This document shows, in pieces, positions 45,312 to 54,147 of a stretch of 64,000 bases of DNA; the stretch's first letter is position 1, and every line of letters begins with the position of its first letter. Source of the stretch: Alphaproteobacteria bacterium (GTDB lineage: Bacteria > Pseudomonadota > Alphaproteobacteria > Rhodobacterales > Rhodobacteraceae). The stretch covers positions 53,268 through 117,267 of the forward strand of contig JAUHVK010000013.1 of NCBI GenBank assembly GCA_030425145.1, written 5' to 3'. The notes beneath the pieces are model-generated. The model ran no database searches and was not told the origin of the DNA. It saw only the letters and a list, made by a program, of their open reading frames with translations. The position numbers were made by a program, and so were the translations under genes.

Positions 45312-46709
45312 TTACCCGTCCGTCAAAGCCCCGTTGACCCATTCGCCCGTCGCGGTTTCCCCCGACGCATAGCGCATGGTGCCGGTGCCCTGACGTTTGC
45401 CGTCAAGGAACGTGCCCTCATAGACATCGCCATTGGCATAGGTCGCGGTCCCCTGCCCGCTGATCTCTCCGTTCTGCCACTCGCCGACATATTTGAACCC
45501 GTCTGCCATGGTGATTTCGCCCTGACCGTGACGTTGCCCATCGGCGAACTGGCCGACATAGACAGTGCCATCGGTATAGGTTGCGGTGCCCTGTCCGTGG
45601 CGCTGGCCGTCCAGCCATTCGCCCTCGTACTTGTAGCCGTCGGGATAAGTCATCACCCCATAACCGTCATTGCGGGCGTTCTTGAACTCGCCCTCATAGA
45701 CCAGACCATTGGCATAGACCGCGCGGCCTTTGCCGTCGATCACCCCGTCGAGCCAAGCCCCTTCGTAGGTCGAGCCATCGGGATAGGTGATCTCACCTTC
45801 ACCATTCGCCAGATCGCCCCGGAACTGGCCTTCATAGACCGACCCGTCGGGATAGATGACTTTACCCAGTCCCTCGATCTGACCGGCGACCCAGGCGCCT
45901 TCATAGCGGTAGCTGTCGGTGCCGACAAAGGTGCCCTGCCCGTGGCGCAGGTCGTCTTTGAACTCACCTTCGTAGACATCACCATTGGCATAGCGCACCG
46001 TGCCCTGACCATCGCGGCGTCCGGCGACAAGCTCGCCTTCATAGACATCGCCGTTCGATTGCGTCAGCGTGCCGATCCCGTCGATCTGGCCGTCTTTCCA
46101 CATGCCGACATAGACCAGCCCGTCCGGCATGGTCAGCTTGCCCTGCCCCTCGCGGTCTCCATCTGCCACGCGGCCTTCATAGACCGACCCGTCCGGATAG
46201 GTGATTGTCCCGTTGCCTTCCTTGACCCCGTTGATCCAGTCACCCTCGTAGACATATCCGCCGGGGCTTTGCATCGTGCCGCGCCCGTGGTGCAGCGCGT
46301 TGCGGAACGCGCCTTCGTAGCGCACGCCATTGGCATAGAGTGCCACACCCTGTCCGGTGATTTTGCCGTCGAGCCAAGAACCTTCGTAAGTGGACCCATC
46401 GGCAAACACGATTTTGCCGATGCCCTCAGGTTTGCCTTTGGCGAATTGTCCCTCGTAGACCGAGCCATTGGGGAAGCGCGCAACGCCATTGCCGCGAATC
46501 TCGCCTTCGACCCAATCGCCGGTGTATTCATAACCGTTCGGCAGCCGGTACGTACCGGTGCCATGCTGCAAGCCGTTGAGGAACGCTCCCTCGTAGACAC
46601 CGCCATCATCATATTGCTTGGTCTGGACCTCGGCATCCTGCGCGCCAGCGCCCTGTGCGACGAGAAATGCGAAAGACGCACCCAGAAGGACTTTGCTGCC
46701 CAGTCTCAT
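45312..46709 (-). CDS. Exported MORN-repeat protein (19 repeats)
   Basis: A 465-residue protein: a signal peptide (MRLGSKVLLGASFAFLVAQGAGAQ) followed by 19 MORN units of exactly 23 residues (YEGxFxxGxxxGxGxxxYxxGxV) running to the C-terminus with almost no other sequence. The result would be an elongated beta hairpin ribbon outside the inner membrane. MORN proteins bind membranes or proteins; this one has no attached enzyme domain. Start ATG 46709; longer in-frame starts lie before the signal peptide and lack a site. It is divergent from nadE. Confidence 0.93.
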   Translation of the reverse strand: MRLGSKVLLGASFAFLVAQGAGAQDAEVQTKQYDDGGVYEGAFLNGLQHGTGTYRLPNGYEYTGDWVEGEIRGNGVARFPNGSVYEGQFAKGKPEGIGKIVFADGSTYEGSWLDGKITGQGVALYANGVRYEGAFRNALHHGRGTMQSPGGYVYEGDWINGVKEGNGTITYPDGSVYEGRVADGDREGQGKLTMPDGLVYVGMWKDGQIDGIGTLTQSNGDVYEGELVAGRRDGQGTVRYANGDVYEGEFKDDLRHGQGTFVGTDSYRYEGAWVAGQIEGLGKVIYPDGSVYEGQFRGDLANGEGEITYPDGSTYEGAWLDGVIDGKGRAVYANGLVYEGEFKNARNDGYGVMTYPDGYKYEGEWLDGQRHGQGTATYTDGTVYVGQFADGQRHGQGEITMADGFKYVGEWQNGEISGQGTATYANGDVYEGTFLDGKRQGTGTMRYASGETATGEWVNGALTDG

Positions 46710-46864
46710 TATTCTGATATCCCACTCATGTCCGTTGCCATGACCCTGTGCGGGAAACCTAAGCGACACGGCGGGGTCAGACAATGTCTTATCCCACATG
46801 TGACTTTCCCTCGCGCAGGGTTCTGCTATGTCACCCGCGGTATCGGGAAAGGAAGGACCGCCCC

Positions 46865-48526
46865 ATGTCGGATCGGTTTCGCATCACTCTGGCGCAGTTG
46901 AACCCCACCGTGGGCGACCTTGCAGGCAATGCCGCCAAGGCCCGCGCGGCATGGGAAGAAGGCAAGGCGGCAGGGGCCGATCTTGTGGCGCTGCCCGAGA
47001 TGTTCATTACCGGATATCAGGCGCAGGACCTTATCATCAAACCGGCGTTTATCGCGGCCGCACAAGCAGAACTCGCAGCCTTGGCCGAGGCGTGCGCCGA
47101 CGGTCCGGCGCTGGCGATTGGTGGTCCCTGCGTGGGCGAAGACCTCAAGCTGCACAACAGCTACTTCGTGCTTCAGGGCGGCAAGATCGCCTCGACCGTG
47201 CACAAGTATTTCCTGCCTAATTTCAACGTCTTTGACGAAGTACGCCTGTTCTCGCGCGACATGATGCAGGGGCCGGTCGCGATCAACGGTGTGCGTATCG
47301 GAATGCCGATCTGCGAGGACGCCTGGTATCCCGACGTGGTCGAAGCACATGAGGAAAGCGGCGCCGAGTTTATCCTCGTACCCAACGGATCCCCCTATTT
47401 CCGCAATAAGTTCGAGACCCGGTTGAACCACATGGTCTCCCGCGTGGTCGAAAGCGGATTACCGCTGATTTATCTGAACATGGTCGGTGGCCAGGACGAT
47501 CAGGTCTTTGACGGCGGGTCGTTCGTGCTCAATCCCGGCGGCGTGCCAGCAGTGCAACTGCCCGCCTTCGACGAGGTGATCAGCCATGTCGACATGGAGC
47601 GCACCGAGGACGGCTGGCGCGCGCTGAACGGCGATTTCACCCAGCATCCAGATGCGATGGAACAGGATTACCGCGTCATGGTCACCGCGCTGCGGGACTA
47701 CATGGCGAAAACCGGTTTCAAGAAGGTGCTACTGGGCCTGTCCGGCGGGATCGACTCTGCCATCGTGGCGACCATCGCGGTCGACGCTTTGGGCGCGGAA
47801 AACGTGCGCTGCGTGATGCTGCCGTCGGAATACACATCGCAGGGATCGCTGGACGATGCCAAGGCGGTGGCCGAGAACCTGGGCTGCCGCTACGATTTTT
47901 TACCAATTGGTAAAACCCGGGATGCCGTGACCGAGACACTGGCGCCGCTTTTCGAAGGCACAAAGCCCGATCTCACCGAAGAGAACGTCCAGTCCCGCAT
48001 CCGCGGGTTGCTGCTGATGGCGTTGTCCAACAAGTTCGGCGAGATGCTTTTGACCACCGGCAACAAGTCCGAGGTCGCAGTGGGCTATGCCACGATCTAT
48101 GGCGACATGGCGGGCGGCTACAATCCGATCAAGGACATGTACAAAACCCGCGTGTTCGACTGCTGCCGTTGGCGCAATGCGCATCACCGCGACTGGATGA
48201 TGGGACCGGAAGGCGCTGTGATCCCCGAAGCGATCATCACCAAACCACCCTCGGCCGAACTGCGCGAAGACCAGAAAGACAGCGACTCTCTGCCAGATTA
48301 CCCGGTACTGGATGGCATTCTGGAGATCCTCGTCGATGAAGATGGCTCCATCGCCGATTGCGTGGCCGCCGGATACGACCGTGCCGATGCGAAGAAGGTC
48401 GAACACCTGCTTTACATCAGCGAATACAAGCGCTTCCAATCTGCCCCCGGCGCGCGTCTGTCCAAGCGCGCCTTCTGGCTGGACCGGCGTTATCCCATCG
48501 TGAACCGCTGGCGTGATCCAAGCTGA
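46865..48526 (+). CDS. nadE: Glutamine-dependent NAD+ synthetase
   Basis: A 553-residue two-domain enzyme for the last step of NAD synthesis. The N-terminal nitrilase-type glutaminase has E in LPEMFITGY, K in HKYFLPNFNVFDE and C in ICEDAWYPD; the C-terminal synthetase carries the PP-loop LGLSGGIDSAI. Ammonia from glutamine amidates deamido-NAD. Start ATG 46865 follows GGAAGGACCGCCCC. nadK, using the product NAD, is about 3 kb downstream on the other strand. Confidence 0.96.
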   Translation: MSDRFRITLAQLNPTVGDLAGNAAKARAAWEEGKAAGADLVALPEMFITGYQAQDLIIKPAFIAAAQAELAALAEACADGPALAIGGPCVGEDLKLHNSYFVLQGGKIASTVHKYFLPNFNVFDEVRLFSRDMMQGPVAINGVRIGMPICEDAWYPDVVEAHEESGAEFILVPNGSPYFRNKFETRLNHMVSRVVESGLPLIYLNMVGGQDDQVFDGGSFVLNPGGVPAVQLPAFDEVISHVDMERTEDGWRALNGDFTQHPDAMEQDYRVMVTALRDYMAKTGFKKVLLGLSGGIDSAIVATIAVDALGAENVRCVMLPSEYTSQGSLDDAKAVAENLGCRYDFLPIGKTRDAVTETLAPLFEGTKPDLTEENVQSRIRGLLLMALSNKFGEMLLTTGNKSEVAVGYATIYGDMAGGYNPIKDMYKTRVFDCCRWRNAHHRDWMMGPEGAVIPEAIITKPPSAELREDQKDSDSLPDYPVLDGILEILVDEDGSIADCVAAGYDRADAKKVEHLLYISEYKRFQSAPGARLSKRAFWLDRRYPIVNRWRDPS

Positions 48527-48599
48527 CCGGACCTCAAGGTTGACTGAATTTCCCGTTGGTTCATCATGCGATCATGACGAATTTCAGGGAGTTATTCAG

Positions 48600-48983
48600 A
48601 TGGAAGATGTCAAAACAGCAGTCCGCATGGTGCTATCCAAATACGTGACTTTTTCAGGTCGGGCTTCGCGGCCCGAGTTCTGGTGGTGGGTGCTCGCAGT
48701 ATTTCTCGCATCCATCGTGGTCGGTTTGGTTGACGCCATCATTTTCGGCATCGAAGAGGATGACCCTCAAGTGCTGACCGGCCTCTTCGGCCTTGCTCTC
48801 CTTCTTCCCAATATCGCAGTCGGCGTTCGTCGAATGCACGATATTGGCCGGACGGGTTGGTGGCTGTTGATCGCGTTTGTCCCGATCGTCGGGTTCTTTG
48901 TGCTTATCTATTTCTACATTCAACCGAGTGACACCGAGGCCAACACCTACGGCGCTCCGGAACCCTTCCCCGCAAGCGGATAA
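48600..48983 (+). CDS. DUF805 inner-membrane protein
   Basis: A 127-residue protein of the DUF805 family: TFSGRASRPEFWWW at the start, then three or four membrane segments, the RRMHDIGRTGWWLLI motif, and a short polar tail. The function is unknown; family members are small inner-membrane proteins. ATG 48600 has an AGGGAG site 9 bases upstream. Confidence 0.9.
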   Translation: MEDVKTAVRMVLSKYVTFSGRASRPEFWWWVLAVFLASIVVGLVDAIIFGIEEDDPQVLTGLFGLALLLPNIAVGVRRMHDIGRTGWWLLIAFVPIVGFFVLIYFYIQPSDTEANTYGAPEPFPASG

Positions 48984-49015
48984 CCTGCGCGGAAGGGTGA
49001 ATACAGAATTTAGGA

Positions 49016-50110
49016 TCAACCCGCCTTGAGCACGCCGCGTTCGATCTGGTCGGCTTCGATACTCTCGAACAGGGCTTTGAAATTGCCCTCGCCGAAGCCG
49101 TCATCGCCCTTGCGCTGGATGAATTCGAAGAAGATCGGCCCGATCACGGTCTTGGAGAAGATCTGAAGCAGGATGCGGGTCTCGCCGCCGCCAACCACGC
49201 CTTCGCCGTCGATCAGGATGCCGTGTTTCTTCATCCGGTCGAGAGGCTCTTCATGGCCGACGACACGCTCTTTGCTGAGGTCATAATAGGCATCCGGCGG
49301 CGCGGGCATGAACTTGAGGCCCCGTTCCGCGATCTCGTCCACCGCATCGTAGATGTCGCGTGCACCTACCGCGATGTGCTGGATGCCTTCGCCCTTGTAG
49401 CGCTTTAGGTATTCGACGATCTGCCCGGTCTCGCCCCGGTCTTCGTTGATCGGGATACGGATGCGCCCGCAGGGCGACGTCAGCGCGCGGCTCAGCAGAC
49501 CGGTATACTTGCCTTCAATGTCAAAGAAGCGGATTTCCTTGAAGCCGAAGATCTTTCCGTAGAAGCCGAACCACGTGTCCATATTCCCTTTATGAACATT
49601 GTGGGTAAGGTGATCGAGGTAATGGAAGCCCACGCCTTCGGGATTGGCGGTTGAGACCCAGTTGAATTCGTCGTTGTAGGGGTTCTGACCGTAATACCGG
49701 TCGATGAAATAGATGAGCGATCCGCCAATACCGACAATCGCCGGCACATCCATTGCCTTGTCTTCGCCGTCATAGGGCGTGGCCCCGAGCATCACCGCAC
49801 GGTCATAGGCGTGTTTCGCATCAACAACGCGCCAGCCCATGGACGGGGCGCAGGGGCCGTGCTCTTCGACAAAGCGCATGGCGTGGCTGCCGGGTTCGTT
49901 GTTCAGGATGTAGGTGATATCGCCCTGCTGCCACAGCTCGATCTGCTTGGTCTTGTGCGTGGCGGTGTGGGTGTAGCCCATCTTGGTGAAAAGCTCGCGC
50001 AATGCGTCAGGGTCGGGATGGGCGAATTCGACAAACTCGAACCCGTCGGTACCGGTGGGGTTTTCACTGGTGATCTTTGCTTTCGGCGCGTCGTGCGGGA
50101 ACGGACCCAT
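49016..50110 (-). CDS. hpd: 4-Hydroxyphenylpyruvate dioxygenase
   Basis: A 364-residue non-haem iron dioxygenase that converts 4-hydroxyphenylpyruvate to homogentisate in tyrosine breakdown. Iron ligands are the His in HYLDHLTHNV, the His in IQHIAVGARD and the Glu in FFEFIQRKG. Length matches the bacterial family. Start ATG 50110 follows AGGAGGATGCC. A divergent Lrp-family gene 111 bases away is the likely regulator. No homogentisate dioxygenase gene is in the window. Confidence 0.96.
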   Translation of the reverse strand: MGPFPHDAPKAKITSENPTGTDGFEFVEFAHPDPDALRELFTKMGYTHTATHKTKQIELWQQGDITYILNNEPGSHAMRFVEEHGPCAPSMGWRVVDAKHAYDRAVMLGATPYDGEDKAMDVPAIVGIGGSLIYFIDRYYGQNPYNDEFNWVSTANPEGVGFHYLDHLTHNVHKGNMDTWFGFYGKIFGFKEIRFFDIEGKYTGLLSRALTSPCGRIRIPINEDRGETGQIVEYLKRYKGEGIQHIAVGARDIYDAVDEIAERGLKFMPAPPDAYYDLSKERVVGHEEPLDRMKKHGILIDGEGVVGGGETRILLQIFSKTVIGPIFFEFIQRKGDDGFGEGNFKALFESIEADQIERGVLKAG

Positions 50111-50221
50111 GGCATCCTCCTTGTTTGCAGCAAGAATACCCCCAGCGCTCTGCGAGGTGCGCTCATTGTTGAATACAATCTGAGAGATATATGCGTTCTT
50201 CTTGCATCTTTTTGGACAAAG

Positions 50222-50704
50222 ATGCACGTTTCTCGCATGTCTGCACTCGACCCCAAAGATATCAAGCTACTCGCACGCTTGCAGAAGGACGGCCAAATCT
50301 CTGCGCAGGACTTGGCAGATGACCTTGGCATGTCGGCGTCGCAGATCAGCCGTCGGAAGCAGCGGCTGGAGGCCGAGGGATATATTCTTGGCACACCCTG
50401 TCGGCTGAACCCGGATCGGCTGGGCCTCAATGTGCAGGCCTTCATTCAGGTCGAGACACGCGCCCAGACCAATGGCACCCATCAGTCGATCAAGCGACTG
50501 GTGGCCACGACACCCGAGATCGTCGCGGCGTGGACGCTGACCGGGGAAGCGGATTACATCTTTCGGGTCTACTGCACGGATCTGGCGGCGCTGAACCGGT
50601 TGGTGCAGGAGGTGCTCTTGCCGCACGAATCCATCGGACGGGTGCACAGCCAGATCGTGATGGATCAGGTCAAAGACGACACCGCCCTGCCTTTGCCGCG
50701 TTGA
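50222..50704 (+). CDS. Lrp/AsnC family regulator beside hpd
   Basis: A 160-residue Lrp-type protein: N-terminal helix-turn-helix (DPKDIKLLARLQKDGQIS; DLGMSASQISRRKQRLEAEG) and a C-terminal RAM domain (GEADYIFRVYCTD). Its position divergent from hpd suggests control of tyrosine degradation by an aromatic amino acid. ATG 50222 and ATG 50237 are both possible; neither has a strong ribosome site. Its TGA stop abuts the convergent protease stop (TGATCA). Confidence 0.87.
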   Translation: MHVSRMSALDPKDIKLLARLQKDGQISAQDLADDLGMSASQISRRKQRLEAEGYILGTPCRLNPDRLGLNVQAFIQVETRAQTNGTHQSIKRLVATTPEIVAAWTLTGEADYIFRVYCTDLAALNRLVQEVLLPHESIGRVHSQIVMDQVKDDTALPLPR

Positions 50705-51517
50705 TCAATCCACCTTGATGAACCGCGCCCCGCCGGCGCGCTCGCCCACAGTCACGCGCCGTGCCCCGGCACTTACCGGTGCGCGGGCCGCGTCATTGCG
50801 CATGTCGCGCATCATGGCACTGACAGCAGCGGGCAGCGACATGCCGATCGCCTCTTTCTCGGCGTTGGCTGCGGTAGTCATCATCGACACCACCGATACG
50901 ATGCGAAGCCGCCCCTGATCGTTGACAAAGACCGGCGCACCGGACGATCCAAAGGTGACATCACAGTCAAACGTCATCAGCCCGCCGCGATAGGTTTGTT
51001 TGTGCCGACAGCCGGATTCGCGCTGGAGCGACGTATTGCGACCCCGCCCGTAGGACACGAGGATCACAGACCTGTGCTCAAGGCTTCTTTCGTGAATGCG
51101 GAAAGGCTCGGCCTCGGTGCTGAAGATGGGGCTGTCGAGGCGAAGGAGCGCAAGATCGGTGCGCACCTGTTCGGTCAGGGACGCATCGAAGGACCCAAGA
51201 TAGCCGTCGGACAGTACGATCCGTGTGACACCGCGGGCAGCGGCGGTGAAATCATGCGTGAGACCGGCATGAAAGCGCATTGCTTCTTTGGGCAGCACCT
51301 GCCGCCGATCAGTATCAACGACACAATGGGCCGCCGTAAGAACGAGATCGCGCGCGATGAGCGTCCCGGTACAAGTGCCTATGGAAGTATCCAGACGGCC
51401 GACACCTTCCCAGCCCAGAACCTCGCCCCGGTAATCCAGACGGTCGCGTTCCTGCGACATGGCCAACAGGGGTATGCAGGCCAAGACCAGACAAAAAAGA
51501 CCTAAGAACCGCCGCAT
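50705..51517 (-). CDS. Exported trypsin-like serine protease
   Basis: A 270-residue S1-type protease with an N-terminal signal peptide (MRRFLGLFCLVLACIPLLA). The triad is intact: H64 in TAAHC, D121 in RTDLALLRLD and S192 in TFGSSGAPVF. Cysteines around the domain suggest a disulphide-bonded periplasmic or secreted enzyme. Substrate unknown. It is unrelated in architecture to the two cytosolic-looking protease genes at 2137 and 4767. Confidence 0.9.
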   Translation of the reverse strand: MRRFLGLFCLVLACIPLLAMSQERDRLDYRGEVLGWEGVGRLDTSIGTCTGTLIARDLVLTAAHCVVDTDRRQVLPKEAMRFHAGLTHDFTAAARGVTRIVLSDGYLGSFDASLTEQVRTDLALLRLDSPIFSTEAEPFRIHERSLEHRSVILVSYGRGRNTSLQRESGCRHKQTYRGGLMTFDCDVTFGSSGAPVFVNDQGRLRIVSVVSMMTTAANAEKEAIGMSLPAAVSAMMRDMRNDAARAPVSAGARRVTVGERAGGARFIKVD

Positions 51518-51602
51518 AAGACAACACCCTTTACCGAAACCGGGCGGTCAGATTAGCAAGGCGAGATGGCACAAGATGGGCGGTTTTTAGACGATCTGCG
51601 CC

Positions 51603-52364
51603 TCAGACGAACTGTTCGCGGATCAGGCGCTCTTCAAGCCCGTGCCCCGGATCGAAAAGCACCCGGTGGGCGATGGACGGCTCGGACCGGATATCGACCC
51701 GCACAACGTCGCGCACTGCGCGTGCGTCGGCCTCGGCCATGACGGGGCGTTTGTCGGGATCTAGCACCTCGAACGTGACTTCCGCTGTCTTGGGCAAGAG
51801 CGCCCCACGCCAGCGGCGCGGGCGGAACGCGGCCATTGCAGTGAGGGCCAGAACGTCTGATCCGATGGGCAGGATCGGACCGTGGGCGGAATAGTTGTAA
51901 GCAGTGGACCCGGCAGGCGTGGCCACTAGCGCGCCGTCGCAGACCAACTCGGCCATCCGCACCTTGCCGTCGACGCTGATCCTGAGGCGCGCCGCCTGCG
52001 GTCCCGCGCGCAGGAGCGAGACTTCGTTGATCGCCAAAGCACGATGGGTCTGGCCGTCCTGAGTCGTGGCCAGCATCGACAACGGGTTGATGACCTCTTC
52101 CTGCGCCTCTTCCAGCCGCTCTTCGAGCCCGTGTTCGGAATATTCGTTCATCAGGAAGCCGACGGTGCCCCGGTTCATCCCGTAAACGGGAGCGGCCAGA
52201 TCCTGCGTTCGATGCAGGGTGGACAGCATGAACCCGTCCCCACCCAACGCCACGATGACATCTGCACCGTCTTCGTTGTGGTCGCCATAACGCCGGGTCA
52301 GCCCGGCTTTCGCGGCTTGAGCAATCGGCGCCTCGCTGGCAGCAAACGCAATGCGCAGGGACAT
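51603..52364 (-). CDS. nadK: NAD kinase
   Basis: A 253-residue NAD kinase making NADP. The GGDG motif lies in [14 protein letters not shown], and the conserved NEVSLLR and [21 protein letters not shown] are present. Length is typical for the alphaproteobacterial type. It is divergent from glyA across 170 bp. Confidence 0.95.
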   Translation of the reverse strand: MSLRIAFAASEAPIAQAAKAGLTRRYGDHNEDGADVIVALGGDGFMLSTLHRTQDLAAPVYGMNRGTVGFLMNEYSEHGLEERLEEAQEEVINPLSMLATTQDGQTHRALAINEVSLLRAGPQAARLRISVDGKVRMAELVCDGALVATPAGSTAYNYSAHGPILPIGSDVLALTAMAAFRPRRWRGALLPKTAEVTFEVLDPDKRPVMAEADARAVRDVVRVDIRSEPSIAHRVLFDPGHGLEERLIREQFV

Positions 52365-52534
52365 ACGTGTGGGTTCCTATCGGGGTCGTACGGTTCCGAA
52401 ACAAGCACAAACGTCCGCCCTGCGCCAGACATGGCGCGGCTTAGTGCCCTGTGGTCGCTTTCAAACCTTTGCCTTTTGGCTCGACTCCTATACGTAACCG
52501 CCAACGTTTTACCCGCTTCGAGGAGGCCCTGCCC

Positions 52535-53830
52535 ATGAACGCCCCGCACCGCGACACCGGTTTCTTTACCAAATCGCTTGCCGACAGCGACCCGGACCTG
52601 TTCCAGTCGATCACCGATGAGCTCGGCCGCCAGCGCGACGAGATCGAACTGATCGCTTCCGAGAACATCGTCAGCCGCGCCGTGATGGAAGCGCAGGGTT
52701 CGGTGATGACAAACAAATATGCCGAAGGCTATCCGGGTCGTCGGTACTATGGCGGCTGCCAGTTTGTCGACGTGGCCGAGAACCTGGCCATCGAACGCGC
52801 GTGCAAACTGTTCGACTGCGGTTTCGCCAATGTGCAGCCGAACTCCGGTTCGCAGGCGAACCAGGGCGTGTTCACAGCTCTTCTGCAGCCGGGCGACACG
52901 ATCCTTGGCATGAGCCTTGATGCCGGTGGTCACCTTACCCACGGTGCCGCCCCAAACCAGTCGGGCAAGTGGTTCAATGCCATCCAGTACGGTGTTCGCA
53001 AGCAGGACAACATGTTGGACTACGACCAAGTTCAGGAACTGGCCAATGAGCACAAGCCGAAGCTGATCATCGCTGGTGGTTCGGCCATCCCGCGCCAGAT
53101 CGACTTTGCCAAGATGCGCGAGATTGCGGATTCGGTGGGCGCATACCTGCATGTGGACATGGCGCACTTTGCCGGTCTGGTCGCTGCGGGCGAGCACCCC
53201 AGCCCGTTCCCGCATGCGCATGTGGCCACCACCACGACCCACAAGACATTGCGCGGCCCGCGCGGCGGGATGATCCTGACGAATGACGAGGCGCTGGCCA
53301 AGAAGTTCAACTCGGCCATCTTCCCGGGCATTCAGGGTGGACCGCTGATGCATGTGATTGCCGCGAAGGCTGTGGCCTTTGGTGAGGCGCTCCGCCCCGA
53401 GTTCAAGACCTACCAGCAGAACGTCATCCGCAACGCACAGGCGCTGTCGGATCAACTGATCAAGGGCGGTCTGGACACTGTGACCCACGGCACCGACACC
53501 CACGTGGTTCTGGTCGACCTGCGCCCAAAAGGCGTGAAGGGTAACGCCACAGAAAAAGCACTGGGTCGCGCGCATATCACCTGCAACAAGAACGGTGTTC
53601 CGTTTGATCCGGAAAAGCCGACGATCACATCGGGTATTCGTCTGGGTTCGCCTGCCGGCACAACACGCGGCTTCATGGAAGCCGAATTCCGACAGATCGC
53701 AGACTGGATCATCGAAGTGGTCGATGGGCTGGCCGCCAACGGCGAAGACGGCAACAGCGCGGTCGAGGACAAGGTGCGGGCCGAAGTGGCCGAGCTTTGC
53801 GCCCGCTTCCCGATCTATCCGAACCTTTGA
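52535..53830 (+). CDS. glyA: Serine hydroxymethyltransferase
   Basis: A 431-residue PLP enzyme interconverting serine and glycine with THF. The PLP lysine is K237 in [14 protein letters not shown]; the N-terminal [20 protein letters not shown] and the [16 protein letters not shown] stretch are diagnostic. Start ATG 52535 follows CGAGGAGGCC. Together with the gcv operon it sets glycine and one-carbon flow. Paired palindromes and a terminator follow the stop. Confidence 0.97.
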   Translation: MNAPHRDTGFFTKSLADSDPDLFQSITDELGRQRDEIELIASENIVSRAVMEAQGSVMTNKYAEGYPGRRYYGGCQFVDVAENLAIERACKLFDCGFANVQPNSGSQANQGVFTALLQPGDTILGMSLDAGGHLTHGAAPNQSGKWFNAIQYGVRKQDNMLDYDQVQELANEHKPKLIIAGGSAIPRQIDFAKMREIADSVGAYLHVDMAHFAGLVAAGEHPSPFPHAHVATTTTHKTLRGPRGGMILTNDEALAKKFNSAIFPGIQGGPLMHVIAAKAVAFGEALRPEFKTYQQNVIRNAQALSDQLIKGGLDTVTHGTDTHVVLVDLRPKGVKGNATEKALGRAHITCNKNGVPFDPEKPTITSGIRLGSPAGTTRGFMEAEFRQIADWIIEVVDGLAANGEDGNSAVEDKVRAEVAELCARFPIYPNL

Positions 53831-53838
53831 CCCGAGCG

Positions 53839-53881
53839 CACGATGCGTCGACGCATCGTGACGTTTCCGTCGACGGAAACG
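53839..53881. repeat. Two adjacent perfect palindromes (22 bp and 20 bp)
   Basis: A 22-bp perfect palindrome, CACGATGCGTC-GACGCATCGTG at 53839-53860, is followed after one base by a 20-bp one, CGTTTCCGTC-GACGGAAACG at 53862-53881. Both centre on GTCGAC. They begin 9 bases after the glyA stop and precede the terminator. As RNA they would form two loop-less hairpins; as DNA they could be protein sites. Confidence 0.9.
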
Positions 53882-53901
53882 CATCGCACCCTGTGAGAAT
53901 G

Positions 53902-53933
53902 AAAGACGCCCAGATGACGGGCGTCTTTTTTTT
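53902..53933 (+). terminator. Rho-independent terminator of glyA
   Basis: AAAGACGCCC and GGGCGTCTTT form a 10-bp stem with a 7-base loop, continuing into a run of eight T. Confidence 0.95.
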
Positions 53934-53980
53934 GACCAAACGCACTTTTCATTTGGATTTCGGCGCGTATAGTCGCCGCC

Positions 53981-54067
53981 ATGACACGTTTGGCCCATAT
54001 CGCAATCCGCACGCGCTCCAGCGCGCCTCTTGCGCTGGCCACCCGTCTTCTCCTAATCCGCCTCTGA
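53981..54067 (+). CDS. leuL: Leucine leader peptide of leuA (28 residues)
   Basis: A short frame, ATG 53981 to TGA 54065-54067, coding 28 residues. Near its end it reads ATRLLLIRL: three consecutive Leu codons CTT-CTC-CTA and a final CTC before the stop, seven Leu in all. CTA is rare in a GC-rich genome and so sensitive to charged tRNA-Leu. It lies 80 bases upstream of leuA, and a 10-bp inverted repeat begins at its last codons. This is the standard layout of ribosome-mediated attenuation of leucine biosynthesis, known for leuA in alphaproteobacteria. The ribosome site is weak. Confidence 0.85.
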   Translation: MTRLAHIAIRTRSSAPLALATRLLLIRL

Positions 54068-54098
54068 GCGCGGCCCAACCGGCGCGACCGCTCAGAGG
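54061..54098 (+). promoter_or_regulatory. Attenuator hairpin upstream of leuA
   Basis: CCTCTGAGCG (54061-54070), overlapping the leader stop codon, pairs perfectly with CGCTCAGAGG (54089-54098). A ribosome stalled on the upstream Leu codons, or one reaching the stop, would leave this stem free or blocked respectively. No T run follows directly, so the terminator half or a translational mode is not clear. Confidence 0.7.
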
Positions 54099-54147
54099 AT
54101 GACCGTGACGCGCCGACGGGTTTGGACAAGACAGAAAGATCAAGACA

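Noticed and set aside
45276..46901. + strand frame of 541 codons opposite the MORN gene
   Set aside because: Periodic antisense shadow of 23-residue repeats; no signal peptide or known domain, while the - strand gives 19 clean MORN units.
52298..53998. - strand frame of 566 codons across glyA
   Set aside because: Antisense of a highly conserved gene; glyA has the PLP motif, correct length and ribosome site.
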